Shown one piece after another: positions 39,655-41,118 of a stretch of 41,118 nucleotides of DNA. Position 1 is the stretch's first letter; each line of letters begins with the position of its first letter. The stretch is from Candidatus Rokuibacteriota bacterium (GTDB taxonomy: Bacteria > Methylomirabilota > Methylomirabilia > Rokubacteriales > CSP1-6). The stretch covers positions 1-41,118 of the forward strand of contig JACPIQ010000062.1 in the NCBI GenBank assembly GCA_016188005.1, written 5' to 3'. Position numbers and translations under genes: made by a program. A model generated the notes under the pieces. It was not told the origin of the DNA. It searched no databases and was given only the letters and a program-made list of their open reading frames with translations.

Positions 39655-40982
39655 GGCGGATCAGCTGTCTCCTGGCCCGCGATGAGGCGCTCCCGCTCGG
39701 GGAGGCGGAACAGCGCGCCCTGCTGGAGGTGGCGCTGGCTCACTCGCCCCGGGTGGAAAGCGCGGGGCCGGGACTCGCCTATCTTGACGCCACCGGTCTC
39801 AGGGGGCTCTTCGGTGAAGAGGCCGAGATCGGCGAGCGGCTCTGTCAGGTGGCGGCCGAGCTGGGGCTCTCGGTGCGGGTCGGCATTGCCGGGAGCCGGG
39901 CCGGCGCCCTCCTGGCGGCGCGCTGGGGAGACGGCGTCGCGGTCATTCCCCCGGGCGACGAGGCCGCCTATCTCGCCCCCGCCCCGCTTGCCCTCCTCGA
40001 TCTTCCGAAGGAGACGGCGCGGCTCCTGGAGCGCTGGGGGATCCGGACGCTGGGCGAGCTCAGCCGGCTCCCGACCCCGGCCCTCTTCGAGCGGCTCGGC
40101 GCCGACGGCCCGCGGCTCCAGGCGCTCGCTCGCGGAGAGGACCCGCGCCCGCTCTCCCCCTGGGCGCCTCCCCGCATGCTCGAAGAGAATGTCGAGGGCG
40201 ACTGGGCGATGGACACGCTCGAGCCCATCGTCGCCCATCTTGCCGATCTCGCCGGGCGGGTATGCGCCCGTCTCTCTCGCGAGGGGCTGTCGGGCGATGC
40301 CTTCGAGTGGTCCTGCCGACTCGACGATGGGACATCCCACGACGGGCGGTTCGTCGCCGCCGTCCCCACGGCGGACCCCGGTATCGTTGTTCACCTGCTC
40401 CGCGTGGCGCTCGAGTCCCGCCCCCCCCGGGCGGCCGTCACCGGCATCACGCTCCGGGCCCAGCCGGTCCGCGTCCCCTCGGTCCAGGAGACGCTGATTG
40501 GCTCCTCCCGGTCGAGCCCCCGCGCCCTCGCCGAGACCCTCGCCCGGCTCGCCGCGCTGATGGGGCCGGAGCGCATCGGCGTCCCCGTGCTCCTCGACAG
40601 CCACCGTCCCGACGCCATGCGGCTCGAGCCGTTCCGCCTCGCCGAGGCTTCCGAGGGAGGACGAAGGGGAGGAGGAGGCGCGAGGGGGGAGAGAGAGGAG
40701 GGAGAAGGCGGCGAGGCGCGAGGGGCCGTGCTGGCACTCTGCCGCCTCCGCCCGCCCCGCCCCGCCGCGGTGAGGCTCACCGCCGGCCGCCCCGTGCATC
40801 TCCGCTCCGATCTCCTCACGGGGAGCATCGTCGCCAGCGCGGGGCCATGGCGCGCCTCGGGGGAGTGGTGGGGCGAGCGCCCCTTCTTCCAGGACGAGTG
40901 GGACGTGGAGCTCGAGGGCGGCACGCTCTGCCGGCTCAGCCATGACGGCTCCACCTGGTTCCTCGCCGGCATCTACGACTAG
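39651..40982 (+). CDS. imuB: ImuB-like Y-family polymerase homologue
   Basis: A 443-residue Y-family-like protein, probably a catalytically inactive hub that links ImuA and DnaE2. RRISCLLARDEALPLGEAEQRALLEVALAHSPRVE is the ImuB N-terminus, followed by LAYLDATGLRGLFGEEAEIG, LGLSVRVGIAGSRAGALLAAR and LLERWGIRTLGELSRLP (helix-hairpin-helix). The acidic catalytic residues of true Y-family polymerases are not apparent at the usual places. Near residues 332-362 there is a Gly/Arg/Glu-rich insert encoded by an almost pure purine tract. The ATG overlaps the imuA stop. The expected dnaE2 gene does not begin in the remaining 136 bases. Confidence 0.9.
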   Translation: MRRISCLLARDEALPLGEAEQRALLEVALAHSPRVESAGPGLAYLDATGLRGLFGEEAEIGERLCQVAAELGLSVRVGIAGSRAGALLAARWGDGVAVIPPGDEAAYLAPAPLALLDLPKETARLLERWGIRTLGELSRLPTPALFERLGADGPRLQALARGEDPRPLSPWAPPRMLEENVEGDWAMDTLEPIVAHLADLAGRVCARLSREGLSGDAFEWSCRLDDGTSHDGRFVAAVPTADPGIVVHLLRVALESRPPRAAVTGITLRAQPVRVPSVQETLIGSSRSSPRALAETLARLAALMGPERIGVPVLLDSHRPDAMRLEPFRLAEASEGGRRGGGGARGEREEGEGGEARGAVLALCRLRPPRPAAVRLTAGRPVHLRSDLLTGSIVASAGPWRASGEWWGERPFFQDEWDVELEGGTLCRLSHDGSTWFLAGIYD

Positions 40983-41118
40983 CGTGAGTTTACCCCGGAG
41001 CTGGTGGGCGCTTCGGGAAACGGGCTGAAATCACGCGCGATTCTCGCCCGAGGAGCGTAGTTACTACGGAGTCGGGAGCAAGTCAAAGCCCACCGCCAGC
41101 CGCCGCGCTGGCTCGGGC
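40983..41118. other. Region after imuB with a 13-bp palindrome
   Basis: No gene start is recognised. CGTAGT (41056-41061) and ACTACG (41063-41068) form a perfect odd-centred palindrome with a single T between them. It could be an operator for the gene beyond the window edge. Confidence 0.4.

Overview
The window reads as a chromosomal segment of a very GC-rich, free-living, probably soil or sediment bacterium. Its mix of TAXI/TRAP and NMT1-type uptake systems, AtuA/DUF4387 proteins, an LLM-class flavin oxidoreductase, biotin-dependent carboxylase subunits and an imuA-imuB cassette resembles uncultivated Candidatus Rokubacteria/Methylomirabilota genomes. That placement is inferred from gene style; no marker gene in the window proves it. 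There is no sign of phage, plasmid or an intact insertion sequence.

Region 1 (1-491): the end of a peptide-type ABC permease and a complete tRNA-Arg(UCG). Region 2 (492-17714), the main feature: a LysR regulator faces a run of 12 co-directional, mostly overlapping genes. In order they encode a UGSC-like protein, an NMT1-type ABC transporter (binding protein, permease, ATPase), HyuB and HyuA (ATP-dependent hydantoinase/oxoprolinase), an AtuA-family protein, a TAXI binding protein with its fused TRAP permease, the two subunits of a glutamate-mutase-like B12 enzyme with a DUF4387 protein, and a MutL/GlmL reactivase. The layout implies a regulated pathway: uptake, ATP-driven amide-ring opening, then B12-dependent skeletal rearrangement. 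Aligned with the clostridial glutamate mutase, the large mutase subunit keeps the cofactor residues but has replaced one arginine of the substrate claw and the glutamate that holds the substrate amino group, and no methylaspartate ammonia-lyase is present. I propose that the operon degrades a compound other than glutamate; this is the best candidate for an undescribed system here.

Region 3 (17715-19998): a Tat-exported beta-propeller protein coupled to a DUF305 protein, then a convergent carboxymuconolactone-decarboxylase-like gene. Region 4 (20133-25490): biotin carboxylase and biotin carrier protein in one operon with a polar amino acid ABC transporter; a block of 36-bp repeats sits between the two permease genes. 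Region 5 (25560-31803): a DUF898 membrane protein and an M48 protease, facing a reverse-strand set of acyl-CoA ligase, tiny ORF, GIY-YIG protein, CBS protein and ferredoxin-NADP reductase.

Region 6 (31955-38874): fused aldolase/dehydrogenase, LLM oxidoreductase, a 70-bp palindromic REP-like element, an FNR-like reductase, a ThDP enzyme, a glycosyltransferase and a small membrane protein. Region 7 (38962-41118): an imuA-imuB mutagenesis cassette whose promoter carries a 7-bp inverted repeat placed across the -35 and -10 boxes. Three promoters (before accC, the DUF898 gene and the aldolase gene) place the predicted transcript start within a few bases of the start codon, so leaderless mRNAs may be common in this organism.
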